From positions 79,230 through 124,912 of the forward strand of contig JAFGHC010000030.1 in NCBI GenBank assembly GCA_016939335.1: 45,683 nt of DNA, given 5' to 3'. The DNA is from Candidatus Saganbacteria bacterium. Lineage in GTDB: Bacteria > Margulisbacteria > WOR-1 > O2-12-FULL-45-9 > XYB2-FULL-48-7. Of this stretch, positions 16,093 through 23,535 are shown piece by piece (position 1 is the first letter of the stretch; every line of letters starts with the position of its first letter). Position numbers and translations under genes: made by a program. The notes beneath the pieces are model-generated. The model was not told where the DNA came from. It was given only the letters and a program-made list of their open reading frames with translations, and searched no databases.

Positions 16093-17109
16093 TTACCTGC
16101 TCCGGCGACCGCCGAAGGGATTGAACAGTCCGCCGCGCCGCGGGCGGGCGAGCAAAGCGGTCGCCGTTGCGGCGTCAGGAACGGTCACTTCGTCGCCCTC
16201 GGACAGGCCGGACAGTATCCCAACGTCGCTGCCGTTATCCTGCCCGGTCGTGACCCGCTTCGGCTGCAATTGATCGTCCTTGTCCCTGACAAAAACATAA
16301 GACTGGCCGTTCTGTTTCCTGACCGCCTTGAGCGGCAGGAGCAGGACGCTGCGTTCGCTCCGCTGCGCAAAGTTGACCGTGGCGCTCATGCCGGAGCGGA
16401 AGTAAGCCGGCACAGCGTCCGGCAGGACATAGACCTGGTAGATGGTGACGTTGTTGATGACCTGCGATTCGTACTCAATGCTCTCGACCGCCGCCTCGGT
16501 CTTCTGATCGGGATAAGCATCAAGGACGATCATCGCCCCCTGCCCGGCCTTGATCTTGCCGATGTCGGTCTCGTCGACCTGCGCCTTGACGATCAGCTTG
16601 TCGGCCATGACCATGATCGGGTCGGCCGCGGTAAAGCTCTGCCCCGGCTCAAAATTGCTCAGGACGATAAAACCGTTGATCGGCGCGATGACCGGCGCCG
16701 GTTTATAAACATCCTCCCAATATTCGATCTCCGCCGCCCCTTTGGCGCGGGCCGCGTCGAGCAGCGCGGCGCGGTCGCTGGAGCTGATCCAGGCCAGCAC
16801 CTGCCCCTTCCTGACGTTCGCTCCCTCCTTGACCAGAACCCGCTCGATCCGGCCGGCAAACGGGGGCTTGATCTCCAGGCGGTTGCGCGGAGTGACGACG
16901 CCGGTCGAAGGGATGAAGGCGGCCAGTTCGCCGCGCGCGACCTTCACCACCTCAAATTTTTTCTCCTTCTGCTGCCCGGCGCAACCCGACAAAACAACAA
17001 GCATCAAAAAACAAACAACAAACAATCCCAAAATCCCCAATCTAAACATTAAAACATTTAGTATTTTGATATTGTTTGTGATTTGTGATTTGTTATTTGT
17101 TATTTTCAT
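16093..17109 (-). CDS. macA: MacA-like periplasmic adaptor (HlyD/RND family), lipoprotein
   Basis: 338 residues. Adaptor features: a first lipoyl half (RNRLEIKPPFAGRIERVLV, near 76-94), a short hairpin, a second half (APINGFIVLSNFEPGQSF), then beta-barrel and membrane-proximal domains (GMSATVNFAQRSE). LMLVVLSGC near 36-44 is a lipobox, so it is probably an inner-membrane lipoprotein. The start at 17109 overlaps the TolC stop as ATGA. Residues 1-20 are repeat-encoded (ITNNKSQITNN). The alpha-hairpin is short, suggesting an atypical contact with TolC. It would bridge MacB and the outer-membrane channel. Confidence 0.9.
   Translation of the reverse strand: MKITNNKSQITNNIKILNVLMFRLGILGLFVVCFLMLVVLSGCAGQQKEKKFEVVKVARGELAAFIPSTGVVTPRNRLEIKPPFAGRIERVLVKEGANVRKGQVLAWISSSDRAALLDAARAKGAAEIEYWEDVYKPAPVIAPINGFIVLSNFEPGQSFTAADPIMVMADKLIVKAQVDETDIGKIKAGQGAMIVLDAYPDQKTEAAVESIEYESQVINNVTIYQVYVLPDAVPAYFRSGMSATVNFAQRSERSVLLLPLKAVRKQNGQSYVFVRDKDDQLQPKRVTTGQDNGSDVGILSGLSEGDEVTVPDAATATALLARPRRGGLFNPFGGRRSR
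16995..17109 (-). repeat. Translated AT-rich short-repeat tract at the macA 5' end
   Basis: On the minus strand the tract reads as degenerate units such as AACAAATCACAA, followed by GTTTGTTGTTTGTTTTTTG. The first part encodes ITNNKSQITNN and the second encodes the hydrophobic signal-peptide core. Its composition contrasts with the GC-rich surroundings. Confidence 0.65.
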
Positions 17110-18377
17110 TTTACGTAACCTCCGTATGATTTTCGCCAGGCGGCGTCGGCCGTCAGGACGTTGCGCTGCAGATTGAGCAGGTTGCTCTGCGCGGCAATAT
17201 GGTTATTGGTGATCACGTACCAGTCGTTGTAGGCCATCAGGCCGTTGATATATTTTTCCTGCGCGATGTTGGCGCGTTCGGTCGCGGCGGCCAGCTGAGT
17301 TTTGCCCGCCTCCAGCGCCTCCAGCGCGTCGGCCAGGCTCTCGTAAGCGCTGACAATGCCATACCTCGCGTCTTTGACGCTCTTGGCGAAATCTTCTTTC
17401 GCTTTGTCGAGCCTGACGTTATTAATGACTTGATCGACAAAATTGGCGCCGCCCGGGAAGAAGGAGAACGAAAGGCCGACGCTCAAGGAATTAGTGTCGG
17501 TCGCGGGCGGCCAGCCGCTCCCGCTCCGGCGGTAGCTGCCGCTCAAACTGACCGACGGCAAAAATTCGCTCAAAGTCGACTGCTGCTGGACCTCCGCCGC
17601 CTCTAACTGGTATTTCGCCGCGCGGTAAGCCGGCGCGGCGGCCAGCAGCGTTTCATAATCGGGCGCGGACGCGGCAGCGAAAGCCAGCGCCCCTTCGACC
17701 GAGGCGACAGCCGCGCCCAGCAACTGGGAGAGGTTCAGTTCGGCCAGCCGGCGGTCGCGCTCCGCCGCCGAAAGATTGTACCGGGCCCCGGCCTCGTCGG
17801 CCTTGGTGCTCAAAAGATTCCCCCGGTCCTCGTTGCCGCCTTCGTAACGCAGTTCGATCAGCCGGCTGTTCTCCGCCCGCCGGGCGACGATCTTCCGCTG
17901 CAGGTCGACCCTCGCCCCGGCGATCAGCAGAGCGATGAAAGCCGACCGTCCTTCAGCCAGGACATTCGCCTCGTTCAGATCGTAATTAGCCTGGTTAAGC
18001 TGGTAATCGGCGTAGGCCGAACGGAGGCTGAAAATATCTGAAGCATTAAAGAGGCTCAGCGTGCCTGTCAGCCCGTAGGCATAGCTCGAACTCGCGGCCA
18101 GCGTCGCCACGTTGGTCGTGCCGGCCGACAGATTGGCCGAGAGCTGCGGCAGGAAGGCGGTGTAAGAACGCCGGTAGGTCCAGCCGGAGGACTCGAGCTG
18201 CTTCCGCGCGCTGCGCAGTTCGTTATTGTTCGCCCGCAGCAGCCGCACGGCCTCGGGCCAGGTGACGGCCCCGGCGGCGGTCAGGGCCCAGATTGAAGCA
18301 GCGGCAATTAATGCTAATTTATGTATCGCTCTGGGATTAATGACGATTGCCTCCCAACCCCAGAGGTATTCTACCAC
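17106..18377 (-). CDS. TolC-family outer-membrane efflux protein
   Basis: About 423 residues if started at the GTG at 18377. A signal peptide is seen (LALIAAASIWALTAAGAVTW), then two OEP repeats of long helices and beta strands (AVRLLRANNNELRSARKQLE; later AYRAAKYQLEAAEVQQQST). The start is uncertain. The GTG overlaps the LTxxQ gene by 41 nt without a ribosome site, while a GGGAGGC site lies just before in-frame non-ATG codons (ATC GTC ATT) near 18340. It would form the outer-membrane channel for MacAB. Ends in ATGA overlap with macA. Confidence 0.88.
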   Translation of the reverse strand: MVEYLWGWEAIVINPRAIHKLALIAAASIWALTAAGAVTWPEAVRLLRANNNELRSARKQLESSGWTYRRSYTAFLPQLSANLSAGTTNVATLAASSSYAYGLTGTLSLFNASDIFSLRSAYADYQLNQANYDLNEANVLAEGRSAFIALLIAGARVDLQRKIVARRAENSRLIELRYEGGNEDRGNLLSTKADEAGARYNLSAAERDRRLAELNLSQLLGAAVASVEGALAFAAASAPDYETLLAAAPAYRAAKYQLEAAEVQQQSTLSEFLPSVSLSGSYRRSGSGWPPATDTNSLSVGLSFSFFPGGANFVDQVINNVRLDKAKEDFAKSVKDARYGIVSAYESLADALEALEAGKTQLAAATERANIAQEKYINGLMAYNDWYVITNNHIAAQSNLLNLQRNVLTADAAWRKSYGGYVK

Positions 18378-18807
18378 CTTTTTTGTCCAGCAACGCCTTG
18401 AACTTTTCTTTTTGCGCCGGTGTCAGCAAAGCTTTCAATTGGAGCAGCGAATCGGTGCGCGCGATCCGCAACTCGGTCATCTGCGCGCCGATCCGCCTGA
18501 TCAGGTCGCGCGTTTTGTCCCTGTCCGGGGAATCCTTGGCCAGCTCGTCTTTCAGCTTATCGCCCAGTTCTTTGATCTTCCGCCGGCCGGCGACCACCAC
18601 CTTTTTTTGGGCCTGCTCCCCGGCCTTGAACTTGTCGGCCTGCTCCCGGGTCAGATCGAGTTTTTTGGCAATGCCCGCCATGGCCCTCTCATGATCAATT
18701 TTCCCCGGTCTCCCGCCCCGGCCCCAGGCGGCGCACGCCTGCGATGAAAACATTGCCAGGACCAGCGCGACCACGATCATCCGTCCCCAACCGATCTTTC
18801 CCATCAT
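18337..18807 (-). CDS. Periplasmic LTxxQ (Spy/CpxP/CnrX-ZraP-type) protein
   Basis: 157 residues from the ATG at 18807, chosen because AGGAGG lies 7 nt upstream; ATGs at 18813 and 18876 are worse placed. The signal peptide ends SSQACA-AW. The mature part is helical with two LTxxQ-type motifs (LDLTREQADKF, LLTPAQKEKF), the signature of the Spy/CpxP and CnrX/ZraP superfamily. Members are stress chaperones or metal sensors that act on a membrane partner. Only one histidine lies in the helical body (IDHERAM) and one is the C-terminal residue, so the CnrX nickel site is not conserved. It lies between the one-TM protein and TolC. Confidence 0.8.
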   Translation of the reverse strand: MMGKIGWGRMIVVALVLAMFSSQACAAWGRGGRPGKIDHERAMAGIAKKLDLTREQADKFKAGEQAQKKVVVAGRRKIKELGDKLKDELAKDSPDRDKTRDLIRRIGAQMTELRIARTDSLLQLKALLTPAQKEKFKALLDKKGGRIPLGLGGNRH

Positions 18808-18872
18808 GTCCATTCCTCCTTCACGATCCGCTCTCAGGGATTTTTGACAACCGCCGCCCGCCAATAGTTCCC

Positions 18873-19148
18873 TCAATCGGAAAAAACATAATCGAGGACC
18901 GGCCCGTCAGAAATGTCGGGCTCAAAAACGTAGGCGTACAATTGACCGCCCTCCGTCATCACGGCCGGGCAAGCGAAATACGCGGCCGCACTGATCAGAA
19001 AAAGCGCCAGGACCCCGGCCGCCGCCCTTCTCGCCCGGGCTTTCTGCCGGGCAATGATCTTCCCGCCGATCGACCGGCGCAGCGCAGCAAAGTCCGCCGT
19101 TCCTTTACCATCCCTGATCCGCCCCAGGTATTCGTCATAACCGATCAT
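18873..19148 (-). CDS. Small one-TM protein, putative anti-sigma factor (CnrY-like position)
   Basis: 91 residues: a basic cytoplasmic N-terminal half (about 1-42), one membrane helix (AGVLALFLISAAAYFACPAV), and a short acidic outer tail. It overlaps the sigma gene by 14 nt, the usual arrangement for a cognate anti-sigma factor. No zinc-finger (HxxxCxxC) motif is present. Its size and topology resemble CnrY, which has a short sigma-binding cytoplasmic segment and a single helix. Function is inferred from position and topology only. Confidence 0.65.
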   Translation of the reverse strand: MIGYDEYLGRIRDGKGTADFAALRRSIGGKIIARQKARARRAAAGVLALFLISAAAYFACPAVMTEGGQLYAYVFEPDISDGPVLDYVFSD

Positions 19149-19626
19149 AAGCGCTCAACTCCTTCTTCAAGATCTCGCGGGCGCGGTGCAGCGTCGATTT
19201 GACCGTCCCCAGCGGCAAAGCCATGAGCGCCGCGATCTCCTCCAGTTTCTTCTCTTCGATGTCCGACAGGGTGACGACCATTCTCTGCCGCGGACTAAGT
19301 CTGGCCAGCGGCCTTTCCAGCGAGAAGCCCGCCCCTGCCGCCGGCTCTTCGGCCTCGATCAATCTTAACCCGCTCAAGACCTCGATCACCTTCCTGTGGC
19401 GGTCGCGTTTTTTGAGCTGGTTGACGGCGGTATTGACCGCGATCCGGTAAAGCCAGGTGCCGACCGCGGACTCGCCGCGGAAACGGGGCAAGGCCCGGTG
19501 GACGTTGATAAAAACCTCCTGAAAAAGGTCTTCGCGGTCTTCCGCGGTGAAAACATAACGGGAGACCAGCGACCAGATATTCCCTTTATGCTCCTGATAA
19601 ACGGTCTCAAAATCAAGTCCTGCCAT
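19135..19626 (-). CDS. ECF-family RNA polymerase sigma factor
   Basis: 163 residues from the ATG at 19626; the 19698 start lies upstream of the apparent -10 box. Region 2 is clear (VSRYVFTAEDREDLFQEVFINVHRAL, then FRGESAVGTWLYRIAVNTAVNQLKKR). Region 4 has RQRMVVTLSDIEEKKLEEIAALMALPLGTVKSTLHRAREILKK. This is a SigE/RpoE-type ECF factor. It heads an operon with a one-TM protein, a periplasmic LTxxQ protein and a tripartite pump, so it probably controls envelope-stress or export genes, possibly its own operon. Confidence 0.92.
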   Translation of the reverse strand: MAGLDFETVYQEHKGNIWSLVSRYVFTAEDREDLFQEVFINVHRALPRFRGESAVGTWLYRIAVNTAVNQLKKRDRHRKVIEVLSGLRLIEAEEPAAGAGFSLERPLARLSPRQRMVVTLSDIEEKKLEEIAALMALPLGTVKSTLHRAREILKKELSAYDRL

Positions 19627-19632
19627 ATAATG

Positions 19633-19638
19633 ATTATA
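19633..19638 (-). promoter_or_regulatory. -10 box (TATAAT) of the ECF sigma operon
   Basis: TATAAT on the minus strand ends 6 nt before the ATG at 19626. The -35 region at 17 nt (TCCCGA) is poor. A sigma-factor-specific site could exist upstream but is not recognisable from one copy. Confidence 0.5.
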
Positions 19639-19677
19639 TACCCCTTTTAGACCATTCGGGACGGAAAAAAGTTCCGG

Positions 19678-19706
19678 TTGAACTGCCGGCCGGCACAAGT
19701 TATCAT
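19678..19706 (+). promoter_or_regulatory. Leaderless-type promoter of tspO
   Basis: TTGAAC (19678-19683), 17-nt spacer, TATCAT (19701-19706), then 7 nt to the ATG at 19714. Confidence 0.65.
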
Positions 19707-19713
19707 ATACGGT

Positions 19714-20190
19714 ATGAGCAGCGGAGAGTTAGCTAAGCTGGCCGTCAGTCTTGCCGTCTGTCTTGGCGCGGGTTTTATCGGCTCGCTTTTCACGCGCGGC
19801 GCCATCCCCACCTGGTACGCGGCGCTCAACAAGCCCGCCTTCAACCCGCCCAACTGGGTCTTCGCGCCGGTCTGGACCATCCTTTACATATTGATGGGGA
19901 TCGCCGCCTGGCTGGTCTGGCGCCGCGGCCCGCACACCGCCGGCGTTAAGCTCGCCCTCGCCTTTTTCGCGCTGCAGCTCGTTCTGAACATCGCCTGGTC
20001 GGTCTTGTTCTTTTACTGCCATTCCCCGTTCTACGCTTATCTCGAGATCGTTGCGCTCTGGGCTTTTATCGTTCTGACCATCGTTTTCTTCCATCAGGTG
20101 TCCAAACCGGCCGCCTGGCTGCTCTTGCCTTATCTCCTGTGGGTCAGTTTCGCCTCGGTCCTTAATTTCGTCATCTGGAGGCTGAATTAA
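19714..20190 (+). CDS. tspO: TspO/MBR-family membrane protein
   Basis: 158 residues, five membrane helices, from the ATG at 19714 (the upstream ATG at 19678 lies in the promoter). The family signature is strong: NKPAFNPPNWVFAPVWTILY near 40-59 and conserved Trp/Pro residues, ending SFASVLNFVIWRLN. TspO binds tetrapyrroles and is linked to oxidative and envelope stress in bacteria. It leads a unit with a flavodoxin-like protein and Fe-superoxide dismutase, which supports an oxidative-stress role. Divergent from the ECF sigma gene. Confidence 0.93.
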   Translation: MSSGELAKLAVSLAVCLGAGFIGSLFTRGAIPTWYAALNKPAFNPPNWVFAPVWTILYILMGIAAWLVWRRGPHTAGVKLALAFFALQLVLNIAWSVLFFYCHSPFYAYLEIVALWAFIVLTIVFFHQVSKPAAWLLLPYLLWVSFASVLNFVIWRLN

Positions 20191-20670
20191 ACGAGAACCC
20201 TGGTCGTTTATTATTCGCGCGACGGCCTGACGAAAAAAATCGCCGCGGCGCTGGCCGACCTGCTCAAGGCGGACAGTGAAGAACTGATCGATCTGACCGA
20301 CCGGCGCGGCTTCTGGGGCTGGCTCCGCGCCGGACGGGACGCCATGAAACATAAACTGACCCGCCTCAAAAAGACCGGCAAAGCGCCGGACGAATACGAT
20401 CTGGTCGTCGTCGGTTCGCCCGTCTGGGCCGGCAACCCGACGCCGGCGGTCAGGACCTATCTGTCGGAAAACCACGACAAGATAAAACGGGCGGCTTTTT
20501 TTTGCTGTAAAGGCGGCCTGCCGGCCAAACAGTTCTTCCCCGAAATGGCAAAGGTCTGCGGCCAAAGGCCGCTGGCCGTCATGGAGATCAAGCGGGGGGA
20601 AGGGCCGACCGGCGTCGCCGCCCATAAAATGCTCCGGTTCGCCGGCGAAATACAAAAAGGAGGAATTTGA
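20191..20670 (+). CDS. Flavodoxin-family protein with apparent ACG start
   Basis: 159 codons if translated from the ACG right after the tspO stop. The first strand and FMN loop ([20 protein letters not shown]) are needed for the fold, and the next part matches flavodoxins ([20 protein letters not shown] near 69-88). GGAGG lies 8 nt before the ACG, exactly where an ATG is expected. The first in-frame ATG is 51 codons later (20344), inside the domain, and there is no in-frame GTG or TTG before it. Either a rare ACG initiation codon, a CTG at 20200, or a T-to-C sequencing/assembly change. It sits between tspO and Fe-SOD, overlapping the latter's possible start. Confidence 0.75.
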   Translation, partial: TRTLVVYYSRDGLTKKIAAALADLLKADSEELIDLTDRRGFWGWLRAGRDAMKHKLTRLKKTGKAPDEYDLVVVGSPVWAGNPTPAVRTYLSENHDKIKRAAFFCCKGGLPAKQFFPEMAKVCGQRPLAVMEIKRGEGPTGVAAHKMLRFAGEIQKGGI

Positions 20671-20672
20671 CC

Positions 20673-21248
20673 GTGGAACACAAACTGCCCGAACTGCCCT
20701 ACGCCAGGAACGCCCTGGCCCCGTCACTGTCCGCGGAAACGCTGGAATACCACTACGGGAAGCACCACGCAACATATGTCGCCAACTTGAATAAGCTGAT
20801 CGCGGGAACGGAGTTCGAGAACGCCGCGCTGGAGGAGATCGTCAAGCAAGCGAGCGGCGGGCTGTTCAACAACGCCGCCCAGCACTGGAACCACTCGTTC
20901 TACTGGAACTGCCTGTCGCCCCAGGGCGGCGGGGAGCCGGGCGGCGCGCTGGCCGAAGCGCTCAAGAAAAGTTTTGGCTCGCTTGACCAGTTCAAGGAAA
21001 AATTCACGGCCGCCGCCGCCACCCTGTTCGGCTCCGGCTGGACCTGGCTGGTCAAAGAAAAAGACGGCCGCCTGACGATCGAGAACACGAGCAACGCCGA
21101 AACGCCGCTCAAGGCCGGCAAAAAGGCGCTGCTGACCTGCGATGTCTGGGAACACGCTTATTACATCGACCACCGCAATGCCCGGGCGAAATATCTCGAA
21201 GCGTTCTGGAAGCTGGTCAACTGGCAGTTTGCCGGATTGAACTACTGA
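20673..21248 (+). CDS. sodB: Superoxide dismutase, iron type
   Basis: 191 residues. GTG at 20673 is favoured (9 nt after GGAGG); the TTG at 20667, overlapping the previous stop, is possible. Metal ligands are present: His in [12 protein letters not shown], His in [12 protein letters not shown], and [10 protein letters not shown] near the C-terminus. The AAQ-x-WNH-x-FYW element with its glutamine is the Fe-type signature. It detoxifies superoxide in the cytoplasm. Third gene of the tspO-flavodoxin-sod unit. Confidence 0.95.
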   Translation: MEHKLPELPYARNALAPSLSAETLEYHYGKHHATYVANLNKLIAGTEFENAALEEIVKQASGGLFNNAAQHWNHSFYWNCLSPQGGGEPGGALAEALKKSFGSLDQFKEKFTAAAATLFGSGWTWLVKEKDGRLTIENTSNAETPLKAGKKALLTCDVWEHAYYIDHRNARAKYLEAFWKLVNWQFAGLNY

Positions 21249-21251
21249 TGT

Positions 21252-21280
21252 TTGAACCGGCCGGCGCACGGTGGTAAAAT
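21252..21280 (+). promoter_or_regulatory. Leaderless-type promoter of the FlgD-like gene
   Basis: TTGAAC (21252-21257), 17-nt spacer, TAAAAT (21275-21280), then exactly 6 nt to the ATG at 21287. Same boxes and spacing as the tspO promoter. Confidence 0.7.
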
Positions 21281-21286
21281 ACTGCC

Positions 21287-21781
21287 ATGTCTGATCTCTT
21301 GGACGGCCTCTCCAATGTTGAAGCGCTGACGGCGCAGATCAACGCTCTGCAAAAAGGCCAGGACAGCAAGGCCCTCAACGCGAGCGGCGCCAGCGCCGCC
21401 GACCCCGACACTTTCATCCTCCAGACCCAGCAGAATTTCAACTCCATGCTGACCGCGCTGATGGCCACGCCCGACAGCAGCGGCAGCTCGGGCAACTCGA
21501 CCGACGCTTTCTCCTCTTTTTTGAGCGGCAGCGACCAGAGTTCGCTGCAGGCGCAATTGCAACTGGCGACCAGTTCTTACGCCGGTAATCTGCAAAAGCT
21601 GACCGCTCTCGAGCGGAATTCCCAGCTGATCGGCAAGCGGATCATTTATCAGGACCAGAGCGGGGCGCAGCAGGAAGCGGTCATCAGCCAGATCGCGATC
21701 GACCAGAAAGGGAACGCATCCGTTGTTTCCACCGACGGCCGGAAGATCGCGGTCTCGGCCATCCTCGGGCTCAAGCAATAA
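21287..21781 (+). CDS. FlgD-like flagellar hook-capping protein (tentative)
   Basis: 164 residues with no signal peptide and a low-complexity Ser/Gly/Asp middle. The second half resembles short FlgD proteins: NLQKLTALERNSQLIGKRII near 105-124 (compare the LIGK motif), then a small beta unit with two strands ending GRKIAVSAILGL. The N-terminal part has FILQTQQNFNSMLTALMA, in the place of the FlgD LLVAQLQNQDP-type helix but diverged. FlgD caps the growing hook. It is not adjacent to the rod operon and has its own sigma-70 promoter. A non-flagellar role is possible. Confidence 0.45.
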   Translation: MSDLLDGLSNVEALTAQINALQKGQDSKALNASGASAADPDTFILQTQQNFNSMLTALMATPDSSGSSGNSTDAFSSFLSGSDQSSLQAQLQLATSSYAGNLQKLTALERNSQLIGKRIIYQDQSGAQQEAVISQIAIDQKGNASVVSTDGRKIAVSAILGLKQ

Positions 21782-21784
21782 GCC

Positions 21785-22015
21785 GTGACCAGCGTCAAAT
21801 GGTATCACCGTCCGCCGGTCGTGCTGGCGCTCCTCTTCGTCGTCCTCGGCCCCTTCGCCCTGCCGCTGCTTTATCAAAGCCCGGCCTTCAACCGGACCTG
21901 GAAATTCATCCTGACAATCGCGGTCCTGGCCCTGGCCGGCGCGCTGTTCGCCTATGCTTTCGAAGCGGAGCAAGCGTACCTGAACCGGCTGTTTGACCAG
22001 CTGTCACACTTCTGA
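21785..22015 (+). CDS. Small two-TM membrane protein
   Basis: 76 residues from a GTG 3 nt after the FlgD-like stop. It has KWYHRPP, a first helix (VVLALLFVVLGPFALPLL), a short polar link, and a second helix (FILTIAVLALAGALFAYAF). The pattern resembles small unassigned membrane proteins that start with a K-W-Y/W-x-x-P motif. No function is assigned. Probably translationally coupled to the preceding gene, since no ribosome site is visible. Confidence 0.6.
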   Translation: MTSVKWYHRPPVVLALLFVVLGPFALPLLYQSPAFNRTWKFILTIAVLALAGALFAYAFEAEQAYLNRLFDQLSHF

Positions 22016-22030
22016 CCCGCGGCCGGCCAG

Positions 22031-22507
22031 CTAGCCGAAATATCTCTGGATCAGATGCCCGACATAATGCGTGAGGACGATCACGGCCGCCGCGACAAAT
22101 AAATGCTCGGAAACCACCGTCAGGGCGGACACTTTTTGCTCTCTCGCCATCAGAAAGCTGGACAAGCCCAGCAGCAATAAACCGTAGATCACGCTGATTA
22201 TGACCGCGACCGGCAATGAAAATAATAAAAGCGGTATCAAGAAAGTGCCGGCGAAAATAAATTTGGCCAGAAAGGTGTAAATGGTGGATTCCCACACTTC
22301 CCTGACAGTATGTTCGCCTTCCGCTTCCTCGGAAAAATGGATCCCCAGCGCGTCCGAGAACGCGTCCGCGATGGCGATCGTCAGAATACCGCCGACAACC
22401 ACCAGCTTGGAATTGGTCCCCGCCTCCAGCCCGACCATCAGGCCGAGCGTCGTGATCACGCCGGAGGTCGAGCCGAAAGTCAGCCCGGTCATGAAAGACG
22501 ATTTCAT
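22031..22507 (-). CDS. VIT1/CCC1-family membrane protein
   Basis: 158 residues with four to five membrane helices. SFMTGLTFGSTSGVITTLGL near 4-23 is the first-helix motif of the VIT1/CCC1 (DUF125-related) family, and IADAFSDALGIHFSEEAEG near 46-64 fits its second conserved block. Family members transport Fe2+/Mn2+ out of the cytosol. This one is short and lacks the cytoplasmic metal-binding domain of eukaryotic VIT1. A strong promoter lies upstream. Confidence 0.75.
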   Translation of the reverse strand: MKSSFMTGLTFGSTSGVITTLGLMVGLEAGTNSKLVVVGGILTIAIADAFSDALGIHFSEEAEGEHTVREVWESTIYTFLAKFIFAGTFLIPLLLFSLPVAVIISVIYGLLLLGLSSFLMAREQKVSALTVVSEHLFVAAAVIVLTHYVGHLIQRYFG

Positions 22508-22516
22508 AATCCCCGC

Positions 22517-22544
22517 ATTATAGGCCGGGGCGCTTGCTTGTCAA
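22517..22544 (-). promoter_or_regulatory. Promoter of the VIT-family gene
   Basis: Minus strand: TTGACA (22544-22539), 16-nt spacer, TATAAT (22522-22517), 9 nt to the ATG at 22507. Near-consensus housekeeping promoter. Confidence 0.7.
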
Positions 22545-22551
22545 GAGTTTT

Positions 22552-23349
22552 TTACTGTTTCTTTTTCAGCCGGGAGAGCCAGCCTGGCCTGGCCGGAGGA
22601 GGGGAAGGTTCCGGGGCGGCGGGCGTTGGAGTTGCCTCGGCAACTGGCGGGACCGTGAAGACAAGCGTTTTTTCCCTGCCGCTCGCAACGGGAACGGCGC
22701 TCGTTGGGCCAAGATTGGCCTTAAGCTTGATAAAACAGGTGCCCAGCTTGGCGGCCGCTTCTTCTGGTTTTCTCTCTTCCGCCTTCTCAAGCAGATGAGC
22801 CAAAACTTTCGGATCGGCTCCGCAGTTATTATAACCCCGCTCTTTCTCCTGTTCTCTCCCGAGCGCCGCCCGGCTGAAGTGGACCGCGGCCGAATCATAA
22901 TTGCCGCGCGCCAGCGCGAAAAGTCCGGCATAAAAACGGGCGAAAGGGATATCGCTTTCCGCGGTGTTCCTGATATCAGGGGGCAATTGTGATAAAGGAT
23001 GGTTGTGCAGCGAGATAAAATCGTTGAGATTCTGCTCGATCATCAGCAACTCGTCCGCTGTCACCAGGCCGATCAATCTGCCGCGGATATAATCGGTTTT
23101 CCGATAGAGCCCGACGGTGCGCACGATGATCTCGTTGATATAATTGGGGAAGTCCGCCCTGTCCCGCAATAATTCATGAAAGCCGAGGACCGCCCGCCGT
23201 TCGCTTTCCGGGCCGCCGTGAGTTGTCAATTTTTTTAACACTTCAAGAAAACGGGCCTGTTCGCCGGTTTGTTTAGTTGACACGCCAAGCGGCGGAGTCA
23301 GTGCCAACGAGGCGCCCCGGCCGGTTTTTGGGGGCGGAGAAGTTTTCAT
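22552..23349 (-). CDS. Hypothetical protein, 265 aa, with a sigma-28-like promoter
   Basis: Not recognised. The N-terminus is Pro/Thr-rich and disordered (1-25). The middle is helical (LGFHELLRDRADFPNYINEI; FARFYAGLFALARGNYDSAA, the latter TPR-like). The C-terminal tail is Pro/Ala-rich (ATPTPAAPEPSPPPARP), ending WLSRLKKKQ. No signal peptide or membrane segment. The ATG lies 6 nt after a perfect GCCGATAA with GAAA 15 nt upstream, a FliA-type promoter. Membership of the motility/late flagellar regulon is therefore likely, although no flagellar domain is visible. Own transcription unit. Confidence 0.7.
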   Translation of the reverse strand: MKTSPPPKTGRGASLALTPPLGVSTKQTGEQARFLEVLKKLTTHGGPESERRAVLGFHELLRDRADFPNYINEIIVRTVGLYRKTDYIRGRLIGLVTADELLMIEQNLNDFISLHNHPLSQLPPDIRNTAESDIPFARFYAGLFALARGNYDSAAVHFSRAALGREQEKERGYNNCGADPKVLAHLLEKAEERKPEEAAAKLGTCFIKLKANLGPTSAVPVASGREKTLVFTVPPVAEATPTPAAPEPSPPPARPGWLSRLKKKQ

Positions 23350-23355
23350 GACTTG

Positions 23356-23382
23356 TTATCGGCAGTCCGTTCGTGAAATTTC
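23356..23382 (-). promoter_or_regulatory. Sigma-28 (FliA)-like promoter
   Basis: Minus strand: GAAA (23382-23379), 15-nt spacer, GCCGATAA (23363-23356), then 6 nt to the ATG at 23349. The FliA consensus is TAAA-N15-GCCGATAA, so 11 of 12 positions match. Confidence 0.65.
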
Positions 23383-23535
23383 AGTTAGCAGGCGAAGAAA
23401 ATCCAGCGCCAAAGGCCGCCGAGCGCGAGTATAAGGGCTACTTAAAAGACACCGGGGCGCTTAAATAACGTTCTTGCCGGCCGCTAATCCGCCAATAGCA
23501 TTAGCCACAGCTGCGACATTCCCCCAAATAGTTGC

